A DNA stretch of 9,955 nucleotides from DASUVJ01 sp036378995 (GTDB taxonomy: Bacteria; Patescibacteriota; Saccharimonadia; Saccharimonadales; Saccharimonadaceae): positions 1 through 9,955 of the forward strand of contig DASUVJ010000010.1 of the NCBI GenBank assembly GCA_036378995.1. Reading direction: 5' to 3'. A program made the translations under genes and the position numbers. This document shows, piece by piece, positions 1 through 6,212 of this stretch. Every line of letters begins with the position of its first letter. Within the stretch, counting starts at the first letter, position 1. A model generated the notes under the pieces. It was not told the origin of the DNA. It did not search any database and worked only from the letters and a program-made list of their open reading frames with translations.

Positions 1-12
1 GGAGAAACGGCG

Positions 13-18
13 TATAAT
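13..18 (+). promoter_or_regulatory. -10 box of the secA promoter
   Basis: A perfect TATAAT lies 52 bases before the secA start codon. The matching -35 would fall before or at the window edge and cannot be judged. A transcript starting about 7 bases downstream would have a leader of about 45 bases, in which I see no convincing hairpin. This is the only promoter-like sequence in the short upstream stretch. Confidence 0.6.
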
Positions 19-53
19 ATGTAGTAGTTATTCGACAGAAGTTTCAGATTACC

Positions 54-59
54 GGAGGG
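54..59 (+). promoter_or_regulatory. Probable ribosome binding site of secA
   Basis: GGAGGG is a good anti-16S match but stands 11 bases from the ATG, which is long. A second, weaker AAGGG at 64-68 is only 2 bases from the ATG. The encoded N-terminus (VSRQSALTKVFGDP) looks like a normal SecA start, so I keep the ATG at 71 despite the unusual spacing. Confidence 0.45.
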
Positions 60-70
60 TTTCAAGGGTT

Positions 71-2689
71 ATGGTTAGCCGACAATCAGCATTAACAAAG
101 GTGTTTGGTGATCCGCAGGCGCGGATTTTAAAGCGTCTTCAAAAGAAGGTCGGGGTCATTAACGATCTTGGCGATAAATACAAGGCGATGACAAAGACCG
201 AGCTGAAAAAGCAGACGGCTGTACTTAAGGAGCGTCTTGCGGGTAAAGAAACACTCGATGATATCCTGCCTGACGCGTTTGCACTCGTTCGCGAAGCCAG
301 CGATCGCGTGCTTGGCATGCGTCACTTCGATGTACAGTTAATCGGTGGTATGGCGCTTCACGAAGGCAACGTTGCCGAGATGAAAACCGGTGAAGGTAAG
401 ACGCTGGTGGCAACTCTGCCAACCTACCTTAACGCACTTGAAGGCAAGGGCGTACACGTGGTTACCGTAAACGACTACCTGGCACAGCGTGACGCCGGTT
501 GGATGGGCGAGGTCTATGATTTCCTTGGTCTAACCACTGGTATTATCGTTAATGATGCCTCATTCGTCTACGACAAAAACTACGACAACGAAGCACACGA
601 TGACCCGCGGATGCGCAAGCTCCGTCCGGTCACTCGTAAAGAAGCCTACGCCGCCGATATTACCTATGGAACAAACAATGAGTTCGGGTTTGACTACCTG
701 CGCGACAACATGGTTAATGAGGTCGAGTTGCTTCGCCAGCGCGAACTGAACTTCGCTATCGTGGACGAGGTGGACTCGATTCTTATTGACGAAGCCCGTA
801 CACCGCTTATTATCAGCGCGCCGGCAGCTGAAAACCCCGATAGCTATTACCAATTTGCCAAAGTTGCCGCAAAGCTTGTTCCGGACGATTATGTACTGGA
901 CGAAAAACGCCGCAGCGTCGCACTGACCGACCAGGGTGTTGAAAAAGTGCAAAAAATGCTCGGAGTAAAAAACTTATACACGCCAGAATATGTCCGTTCT
1001 GTCTATCATATGGACCAGGCACTTCGCGCACAAACATTGTTCAAACGCGATAAAGATTATGTGGTAACCGGAAGCGGTGAAGTGATCATCGTTGATGAGC
1101 ACACCGGCCGTTTGATGCAGGGCCGCCGCTATAACGAAGGTCTTCACCAAGCAATCGAGGCTAAAGAAAACGTAGCTGTCTTGCAGGAGAGCATGACGCT
1201 TGCGACTGTTTCGTTTCAGAATTACTTCCGTCTGTATAACAAGCTTTCAGGTATGACCGGTACGGCATTTACTGAGGCTGAGGAATTCCAGCAAATCTAC
1301 AGCCTGGATGTCATCCAGATTCCATCGAACCGTCCGATTTCTCGTATTGACCACGAAGACCTGATCTTCAAAACAGAGAAGGGCAAGCTAAAGGCTGTCG
1401 CCGACGCGATTAAAAAGTATCACGCCGAAGGCCGTCCAGTACTCGTAGGATCAGCATCGATCGCCAAAAACGAGATGATCGCCGCGTGGCTTGATAAAGA
1501 GAAAATCAAATACGAAATCTTGAACGCCAAAAACAATGAGCGAGAAGCTGCGATTATCGCAAAAGCCGGCGAAAAAGGTGCGATTACGCTCGCTACTAAC
1601 ATTGCAGGTCGTGGTACCGACATTGTGCTCGGCGAAGGTGTTAAGGAACTTGGCGGCTTGGTCGTGATTGGATCGGAGCGTCACGAATCCCGTCGTATCG
1701 ACAACCAGCTGCGTGGACGTGGCGGACGCCAGGGTGACCCGGGTGAGACACAGTTTTACGTTTCGACTGAAGACGACCTGATGCGTATCTTCCAGGGTGA
1801 GCGCATTGCTGGGCTTATGGAACGCCTGGGTGTTGACGAAGATCAGCCTATCCAAAACAAGGCCGTTTCAAAGACCCTCGAGGCCGCACAAAAACGTGTT
1901 GAGGGGTATAACTTTGACACCCGTAAAAACGTCGTCCAGTACGATAACGTGATCAACCGACATCGCCGCGTCGTATATGTTATGCGCCGCAAGATTCTTG
2001 AGGGTGATGACATCAAGCCTGAAATCCAGCGTCTGATCGACGAAAAGATTCAGGAGTTGACTGTTGTTCCGGCAAAGAATAACCCTAAGTTTGCAGATGA
2101 ATTTGAGGTCGTCTTCCCGATGGACGGCAAAAAGATCGCCGCAATCGGCGAAGAAAAGAAAGACAAGCTGCGCCGCGAACTCGCTGAAAAAGAGGTCGCA
2201 AAACTGTACAAGTCCAAAGAGAAAGAACTCGGCGAAGACGTTATGCGTAAAGTTGAGCGTGAAGTCTACTTGCAGGTGCTTGATACACTTTGGATGCAGC
2301 ACCTCGAAAACATGCAGCACCTTCGCGAAGGAATCCACTGGCGCAGTGTTGGTCAGCGTGACCCACTCGTAGAATACCGCAGCGAGTCACAACACCTGTT
2401 TAACGGCCTTCAGGCAACGCTCCGCGACGAAGTAATCCGCGCTGTCATGCATGTCCATAGGCATGATGTTGTTGCTAAGGAAGACGAAGAACACGACACT
2501 GAGCTTACCCGCCTCGCTGAGAACTCGGTCGAACGTGGCGTTAACGAGATTACTGGCGGTGAAGAAAACCGTGACAAAGACTTTAAAGCCAAAAAAGCAA
2601 AGTCGGCTAGTGAAACCGGCAAAGTTAAAAATGACGCCCGTAAAAAGAAAAAAGCGCAGCGTCAAAACCGTAAGAAAAACCGTAAATAA
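71..2689 (+). CDS. secA: Preprotein translocase subunit SecA
   Basis: SecA is the peripheral membrane ATPase that pushes unfolded preproteins through the SecYEG channel. The 872-residue product carries the expected landmarks: Walker A TGEGKT at residues 106-111, the DEVD Walker B box at 232-235 followed by SILIDEARTPLIIS, the preprotein-binding region after it, and the second nucleotide-binding domain with NIAGRGTDI (510-518) and QLRGRGGRQGDPG. The helical scaffold with LDTLWMQHLENMQHLREGIHWR follows. Length and order are normal for the family. The odd point is the C-terminus: from about residue 835 it becomes a Lys/Arg-rich tail ending KKNRK, and the CxCxSG zinc motif that often ends SecA and binds SecB or lipid is absent. 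The gene ends in TAA. A GC-rich minus-strand gene follows it tail to tail, and I see no T-tailed terminator for secA itself. Confidence 0.98.
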   Translation: MVSRQSALTKVFGDPQARILKRLQKKVGVINDLGDKYKAMTKTELKKQTAVLKERLAGKETLDDILPDAFALVREASDRVLGMRHFDVQLIGGMALHEGNVAEMKTGEGKTLVATLPTYLNALEGKGVHVVTVNDYLAQRDAGWMGEVYDFLGLTTGIIVNDASFVYDKNYDNEAHDDPRMRKLRPVTRKEAYAADITYGTNNEFGFDYLRDNMVNEVELLRQRELNFAIVDEVDSILIDEARTPLIISAPAAENPDSYYQFAKVAAKLVPDDYVLDEKRRSVALTDQGVEKVQKMLGVKNLYTPEYVRSVYHMDQALRAQTLFKRDKDYVVTGSGEVIIVDEHTGRLMQGRRYNEGLHQAIEAKENVAVLQESMTLATVSFQNYFRLYNKLSGMTGTAFTEAEEFQQIYSLDVIQIPSNRPISRIDHEDLIFKTEKGKLKAVADAIKKYHAEGRPVLVGSASIAKNEMIAAWLDKEKIKYEILNAKNNEREAAIIAKAGEKGAITLATNIAGRGTDIVLGEGVKELGGLVVIGSERHESRRIDNQLRGRGGRQGDPGETQFYVSTEDDLMRIFQGERIAGLMERLGVDEDQPIQNKAVSKTLEAAQKRVEGYNFDTRKNVVQYDNVINRHRRVVYVMRRKILEGDDIKPEIQRLIDEKIQELTVVPAKNNPKFADEFEVVFPMDGKKIAAIGEEKKDKLRRELAEKEVAKLYKSKEKELGEDVMRKVEREVYLQVLDTLWMQHLENMQHLREGIHWRSVGQRDPLVEYRSESQHLFNGLQATLRDEVIRAVMHVHRHDVVAKEDEEHDTELTRLAENSVERGVNEITGGEENRDKDFKAKKAKSASETGKVKNDARKKKKAQRQNRKKNRK

Positions 2690-2705
2690 AACCCCATAAA
2701 AGCGA

Positions 2706-2766
2706 AAGTGCCCGGGCACCCTCTCCATCGCCGCCGATTGGCGGGAGGTGAGGGGCCCGGGCGCTT
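2706..2766 (-). terminator. Long GC-rich terminator hairpin for the minus-strand gene
   Basis: The outer stem pairs AAGTGCCCGGGC (2706-2717) with GCCCGGGCGCTT (2755-2766), with one G-T pair. It continues inward through CCCTC/GAGGG, and an inner stem CCGCC(GATT)GGCGG closes at 2731-2744. Read on the minus strand, the hairpin is followed by T-rich sequence (TTTCGCTTTTA); read on the plus strand no T run follows. It therefore fits best as the terminator of the minus-strand gene ending at 2779, though it could also slow readthrough from secA. Its GC-rich character matches that gene and not secA, as if gene and terminator arrived together. Confidence 0.75.
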
Positions 2767-2778
2767 CCACCACACGGC

Positions 2779-3438
2779 TTACTTCAGGTAGATCTTGACC
2801 TGCTCCAGGGTGGAGTTGGGGCCGTAGTCCGCCGAGATGTCACCCGGCAGGGCCTTCAGGCTCTTCCAGTCGGTGACCTCGATGAACGACCACTCGTCGT
2901 ACTCCGGGGAGGCGCCGACCACTCGGTAGAGGTAGCTGATCTGCCGCTTGTCCAGCAGCTTCTCGAACTCGAAGATGTGCTGCTCGGTGTAGCAGGGCTC
3001 GCTGTTGCCGGCGGCCCGACAGAACGGGTTGGTCTTGAGGTCGGTCGGGAGCTTCTTGTAGATCTCGGGGCTGACGTAGACGTTGACCAGAGCGGTCGGG
3101 GGAAGGGCCGGGTTCGGCTCGATCGGAGGGAAGATGTCGGGGCCGACGTCTCCGTAGTTGACCTGGCCGCTGATGCCGGTGTCGGTCGACTTGTCGTTGT
3201 TGCCGAAGATCGCCTGGACACCGAGCGTCACGATGACGGCCAGCGTTGCACTGACGACCGCGATCATGAAGTGACGGAAGTCGTGCAGGCCGAGGTAGGT
3301 CAGACCCCGCTTGACGGGGTTCGGGCTGATCTCCCAGCCGATCTTGGGCGGCTCGCTGTAGGGGGCGACCTTGTAGCGGTCGGCCGGCGTGGCGGCGGGG
3401 TCAACATCGGGGTGAGACTGCGGCTCATGTGCGGACAT
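2779..3438 (-). CDS. Unrecognised single-pass membrane protein, likely horizontally acquired
   Basis: I do not recognise this 219-residue protein. The ATG at 3438 (MSAHEPQSHP) is chosen because AGGAAAGG lies 5 bases upstream; the reading frame stays open further upstream only through the leader. Residues 1-56 are Pro-rich, polar and probably cytoplasmic. Residues 57-79 (FMIAVVSATLAVIVTLGVQAIFG) form one membrane span preceded by Arg/Lys, so the C-terminal part should face outside. The outer part begins with a Pro-rich linker (100-115). It also holds Cys140 and Cys149, which could form a disulfide, and a soluble domain rich in Tyr and acidic residues. Codon use is extreme: all Lys are AAG, all Ile ATC, all Asn AAC, and nearly every third base is G or C, unlike every neighbour. 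It runs against the flanking genes with its own promoter and terminator. I infer transfer from a high-GC actinobacterium or its phage; function is unknown. Confidence 0.85.
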   Translation of the reverse strand: MSAHEPQSHPDVDPAATPADRYKVAPYSEPPKIGWEISPNPVKRGLTYLGLHDFRHFMIAVVSATLAVIVTLGVQAIFGNNDKSTDTGISGQVNYGDVGPDIFPPIEPNPALPPTALVNVYVSPEIYKKLPTDLKTNPFCRAAGNSEPCYTEQHIFEFEKLLDKRQISYLYRVVGASPEYDEWSFIEVTDWKSLKALPGDISADYGPNSTLEQVKIYLK

Positions 3439-3443
3439 GGACA

Positions 3444-3451
3444 CCTTTCCT
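3444..3451 (-). promoter_or_regulatory. Ribosome binding site that fixes the start of the minus-strand gene
   Basis: Read on the minus strand this is AGGAAAGG, 5 bases before the ATG at 3438. It supports the 219-residue start over the longer open frame that extends to 3534 and would run through the promoter. Confidence 0.7.
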
Positions 3452-3481
3452 GCGAAGTCGGTAGTGCGTGGTGGAAGGACT

Positions 3482-3496
3482 CTGCACGGCGTGCAG
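3482..3496 (-). promoter_or_regulatory. Perfect inverted repeat at the 5' end of the minus-strand transcript
   Basis: CTGCAC and GTGCAG flank a 3-base spacer, giving a 6-bp perfect stem. It begins about 10 bases past the -10 box, so it would sit at the extreme 5' end of the mRNA (a stabilising hairpin) or act in DNA as a repressor site just downstream of the start point. The sequence shows the symmetry; the role is inference. Confidence 0.5.
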
Positions 3497-3505
3497 CTGT
3501 ATGCA

Positions 3506-3534
3506 ATATTACCATTTTTTACTATTTTTGTCAA
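3506..3534 (-). promoter_or_regulatory. Strong sigma70-type promoter driving the minus-strand gene
   Basis: On the minus strand TTGACA (3534-3529) is followed by exactly 17 bases and then TAATAT (3511-3506). That is a full-consensus -35, optimal spacing, and a -10 with 5 of 6 consensus bases. The sequence here is AT-rich, unlike the GC-rich gene it drives, so the promoter may be native or adapted to this cell. The predicted start near 3499 leaves a leader of about 60 bases. Confidence 0.8.
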
Positions 3535-3555
3535 TATAGCGCCTATCTGTCAATA
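3529..3555. repeat. Direct repeat TGTCAATA x2 overlapping the minus-strand -35 box
   Basis: TGTCAATA occurs at 3529-3536 and 3548-3555, a 19-base period (about two helical turns). Between the copies is a short inverted repeat ATAG-CGC-CTAT (3536-3546). The first copy contains the -35 box of the minus-strand gene; the second has no matching -10 box on that strand, so it is not simply a second promoter. A paired operator is possible but short repeats like this also arise by chance. Confidence 0.35.
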
Positions 3556-3580
3556 AGAGGTGGTAATCTGCGCCTAAAAG

Positions 3581-3589
3581 TGGCACAAT
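3581..3589 (+). promoter_or_regulatory. Extended -10 promoter for the M16 peptidase gene
   Basis: TGG followed by CACAAT gives a TGn-extended -10 box; no good -35 box lies 16-18 bases upstream (TGGTAA is the best). Transcription would start near 3597, leaving a leader of about 32 bases that contains the ribosome site. The 15 bases from 3581 match 13 of 15 with the sequence at 7473-7487 before prfB, which raises my confidence that this is a real promoter type in this genome. Confidence 0.5.
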
Positions 3590-3617
3590 AGAACCTAGAA
3601 TTTTGCGAGAACTTGAT

Positions 3618-3626
3618 AGGAGAGGG
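3618..3626 (+). promoter_or_regulatory. Ribosome binding site deciding a TTG start
   Basis: AGGAGAGGG ends 2 bases before the TTG at 3629, with the AGGAG core 6 bases from it. The strength and position of this site are the reason for accepting the non-ATG start of the peptidase. Confidence 0.75.
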
Positions 3627-3628
3627 TT

Positions 3629-4921
3629 TTGAAACACACAGTTGAAGAAGTGAAACTAGCTAATGGCGCGCGCGGTCTTTTGATTGATATCCCTGGCGCA
3701 ACCGTCATGAGCTTTCAGTTTCAGTTCCGCGCGGGTAACCGCTATGTCCGCAACAAGGACATTTACGAGACGGCGCATATTATGGAGCATATGGCGTTCG
3801 GTGCGAATGCTCAGTTTAAGAGTGAACATGACTACGAGGCGGAGTTTACTAAAAACGGCGCTTACCATAATGCGTACACAAGCGATCTCTCGATGGTATA
3901 CGTGGCCGACTGTGCTGACTTTGAATGGGAGCGTATTTTTGCGTTGCAGCGCGTGGCAATCTGTCAGCCAAAATTCAACGAGCGTGAACTTGAGGCTGAG
4001 AAAGGTAACGTAAAGAGTGAACTTACGGGATACCTCAATAATCATAACCGCGTACTATGGCCGAAGATTCAGCAGCTTCTCGGTGAAGATGTCTATACCT
4101 TTTGGCAGCGCCTTCAGACCATTCAAAACGTATCGCTCAGCGATATCCGCGAGCATCACAAGCGCACCCATACAGCCGAAAACATGCGTTTTATCGTGGC
4201 TGGTAAACTGCACGGCCGCAAGGCTGAGATTAAACGCCAACTAGAGGACTGGGAGCTACCGAAGGGTGAACGTTTCGAAGTGCCGAAGGATGAGCTTTCG
4301 AGCGGTAACCCGACACTTATTCGCCGCAAAGAAGCCTCAAACCTTACGTTCGGCTGGTCATTGACCGTTCCGCGTGAGCTGAGCGACGAAGAGGCTGAGG
4401 CTATGAACTGCCTTGATCAGATTTTAACGGGTACTATGCACTCACGCATTTATGGAGCGGCGCGTAAGAAAGGCCTCGCGTATGGTGTCTTCTCGGATAC
4501 GTCGGTCGGTTTTCATGACAGTAGCTGGGACTTCGGCGGGCAGGTTAACCTGGAGACTTCGAGTGATCTGTTCGATATTATTGTACGCGAAGTAAAAGCG
4601 GTTCTGGACGGAAAGATTACCGAGGAAGAGTTGGCCGCGGCTAAATCGTACGCCCTCGGCCGTCATCAAATGGGCGCGCAGACCGTCGCACAGATCAGTA
4701 ACTTTTACACCGGCCGCTATTTCGCTGATGGTGTCGTGAAAGACTACGAAAAAGTACCAGAATCTATCCGTAAAACTACCCGCGAATGTATGATCGATAC
4801 GACCCGCGAGTTTATCGCCAGCGACACATGGGTTCTTGCTGGGGTAAGCAGTGGCGAGAAGAGTGAGATTGTCGAGCTTAACGACAAACTGGCGCGTCTA
4901 TTCGAACGTAAGGTAGAATAG
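3629..4921 (+). CDS. M16 family zinc metallopeptidase (insulinase/processing-peptidase type)
   Basis: This 430-residue protein has the inverted zinc motif of clan ME: HIMEH with His50, Glu53 and His54. Glu131 (in KGNVKSEL) lies 77 residues after His54, the usual spacing for the third zinc ligand. The second half shows the typical M16 C-terminal signature SRIYGAARKKGLAYGVFSD (from about 272) with the Arg279/Tyr285 pair used for substrate binding. Length fits the M16B class, in which a catalytic and a non-catalytic half sit in one chain. I see no signal peptide or membrane span, so it is probably cytoplasmic, degrading or trimming peptides; the substrate is unknown. It starts at TTG, ends in TAG, and is followed after only 4 bases by the MurD-type gene, so it is likely the first gene of that operon. 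Confidence 0.9.
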   Translation: MKHTVEEVKLANGARGLLIDIPGATVMSFQFQFRAGNRYVRNKDIYETAHIMEHMAFGANAQFKSEHDYEAEFTKNGAYHNAYTSDLSMVYVADCADFEWERIFALQRVAICQPKFNERELEAEKGNVKSELTGYLNNHNRVLWPKIQQLLGEDVYTFWQRLQTIQNVSLSDIREHHKRTHTAENMRFIVAGKLHGRKAEIKRQLEDWELPKGERFEVPKDELSSGNPTLIRRKEASNLTFGWSLTVPRELSDEEAEAMNCLDQILTGTMHSRIYGAARKKGLAYGVFSDTSVGFHDSSWDFGGQVNLETSSDLFDIIVREVKAVLDGKITEEELAAAKSYALGRHQMGAQTVAQISNFYTGRYFADGVVKDYEKVPESIRKTTRECMIDTTREFIASDTWVLAGVSSGEKSEIVELNDKLARLFERKVE

Positions 4922-4925
4922 AACT

Positions 4926-6212
4926 ATGAAGATTGCAGTTGCCGGCTATGGATTGGAAGGTGAGGCAAGCTACCGTTACTTCACCGGTCAGGGTCATGAT
5001 GTCACAATAATCGATGAACGTGAGGTGATCGATAATCTACCAGAAGGTGCCTCGGCTATTCTTGGTAAAGATTCCTTCGTGCATTTAAAAGACTACGATA
5101 TGGTTATCCGCACTCCAAGTCTTGCTCCTGTAAAACTGCATGGTGCCCGCAAAATTTGGTCTGCAACGAATGAGTTCTTCGCTCAGTGTCCTGCGCCAAT
5201 CATCGGCGTAACCGGCACTAAAGGAAAGGGAACCACCAGCAGCCTGACGGCTGAGATTTTGCGAGCCAGCGGCAGGACGGTTCACCTCGTAGGCAATATC
5301 GGCACGCCTGCCATTGATGCGTTGCCGTCCATTAACAAGGACGACATAGTCGTGTATGAGCTCAGTAGTTTTCAGCTTTGGGACCTTGAACGTTCGCCGC
5401 ATGTCGCCGTGGTGCTTATGATCGAGCCCGATCATTTAAATGTGCATGAGGGCATGAACGACTACGTGCTTGCAAAAGCTAATATCGGCGCGCACCAAAT
5501 GGCAGACGACGTCATGATTTATCACCCGACGAACGAGCAAAGTGCGCGTATTGCCGGCATTTCGCTTGCCGGACATAAATTGAAGTACCTTACTTCTGAA
5601 GCAGCGTACATAAATAACGGCATGATTACGATCGACAGCGAGGCAATATGCCCCGCAGATGAAGTAGGGCTTTTGGGCGAGTACAATCTGCAGAATGTCT
5701 GCGCTGCTATTAGTGCCGCGTGGCAGTTCACACAGGACACGGCGGCAATCGCCGATGCGGTCCGTACTTTTAAGGGGCTGCCACACCGATTAGAGTTTGT
5801 GCGCGAATCAAACGGCGTAAAGTACTACAACGATAGTTTTTCATCGGCGCCGACCGCTACAATGGCAGCGATTACTGCTTTTGAGGAGCCAATCGTGCTT
5901 ATCGTGGGTGGATTTGATCGTGGGATTGATTTTGATCCGCTTGTAAAAGCAATTACGGGTAGGTCAAATATCCGACAAGTCATTGCAATGGGTCAGACAG
6001 GTGCTCGTTTAGGAGGCACACTGGCAGATAAGGGCATGAAAAATATCGTTGTTTCAGACGCAAAAACGATGCCGGAAATCGTGGCGTTAGCAAACAAGCA
6101 TGCGCAGCCAGGCGATGTCGTTTTGCTAAGTCCGGGTTGCGCCAGTTTTGATATGTTTAAGAACTTTTATGAACGCGGCGAACAGTTCAAGCAGGCAGTA
6201 GGAGAATTATAA
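4926..6212 (+). CDS. murD2: Mur ligase of the MurD/MurD2 type (UDP-MurNAc-L-Ala:glutamate ligase)
   Basis: This is a cytoplasmic ATP-dependent ligase adding glutamate to UDP-MurNAc-L-alanine. The 428 residues show the three Mur domains. First is an N-terminal Rossmann-like domain (AVAGYGLEGEAS). Next is a central ATPase domain with GTKGKGTT (97-104), Glu145 and SSFQL (147-151), His170 and the probably carbamylated Lys184. Last is a C-terminal domain with NDS (302-304), GGFDRGIDF (328-336) and SPGCASFDMFKNF (402-414). Where classical MurD has NDSKATN and GGDGK, both near the D-Glu site, this protein has NDSFSSAP and GGFDRG. Together with the one-base overlap with a MurL-like gene, this argues for MurD2, which uses L-Glu. 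An AAGGTAG ribosome site lies inside the end of the peptidase gene. Mur ligase identity is very secure; MurD2 rather than MurD is inference. Confidence 0.88.
   Translation: MKIAVAGYGLEGEASYRYFTGQGHDVTIIDEREVIDNLPEGASAILGKDSFVHLKDYDMVIRTPSLAPVKLHGARKIWSATNEFFAQCPAPIIGVTGTKGKGTTSSLTAEILRASGRTVHLVGNIGTPAIDALPSINKDDIVVYELSSFQLWDLERSPHVAVVLMIEPDHLNVHEGMNDYVLAKANIGAHQMADDVMIYHPTNEQSARIAGISLAGHKLKYLTSEAAYINNGMITIDSEAICPADEVGLLGEYNLQNVCAAISAAWQFTQDTAAIADAVRTFKGLPHRLEFVRESNGVKYYNDSFSSAPTATMAAITAFEEPIVLIVGGFDRGIDFDPLVKAITGRSNIRQVIAMGQTGARLGGTLADKGMKNIVVSDAKTMPEIVALANKHAQPGDVVLLSPGCASFDMFKNFYERGEQFKQAVGEL

Noticed and set aside
1868..2338. Long open frame of 156 codons antisense to secA
   Set aside because: secA is unambiguous in this stretch; the antisense frame is rich in Phe, Leu and Val as expected for a mirror of Lys/Glu codons and has no start signals.
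3439..3534. Upstream extension of the minus-strand gene to an earlier ATG
   Set aside because: It would translate through the -10 and -35 boxes and the 5' hairpin, and the strong AGGAAAGG site lies before the ATG at 3438 instead.
2977..3591. Open frame of 204 codons on the plus strand opposite the GC-rich gene
   Set aside because: It is the antisense shadow of a gene with very high third-position GC. It has no ribosome site, is dominated by Val, Gly, Arg and Asp from mirrored codons, and runs through the minus-strand promoter.
3581..3595. Sigma54-type -24/-12 promoter suggested by TGGCAC
   Set aside because: The required TTGCA-like -12 element is missing at the proper distance (AACC is there), and the sequence fits an extended sigma70 -10 better.
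2690..3628. Insertion sequence or integron carrying the GC-rich gene
   Set aside because: No transposase or integrase, no terminal inverted repeats and no target-site duplication can be seen at the composition boundaries.
2690..3628. tRNA or other structured RNA gene in the two gaps around the minus-strand gene
   Set aside because: I found no cloverleaf-like arrangement or TTC-arm consensus; the only strong structures are the terminator and the short 5' hairpin.
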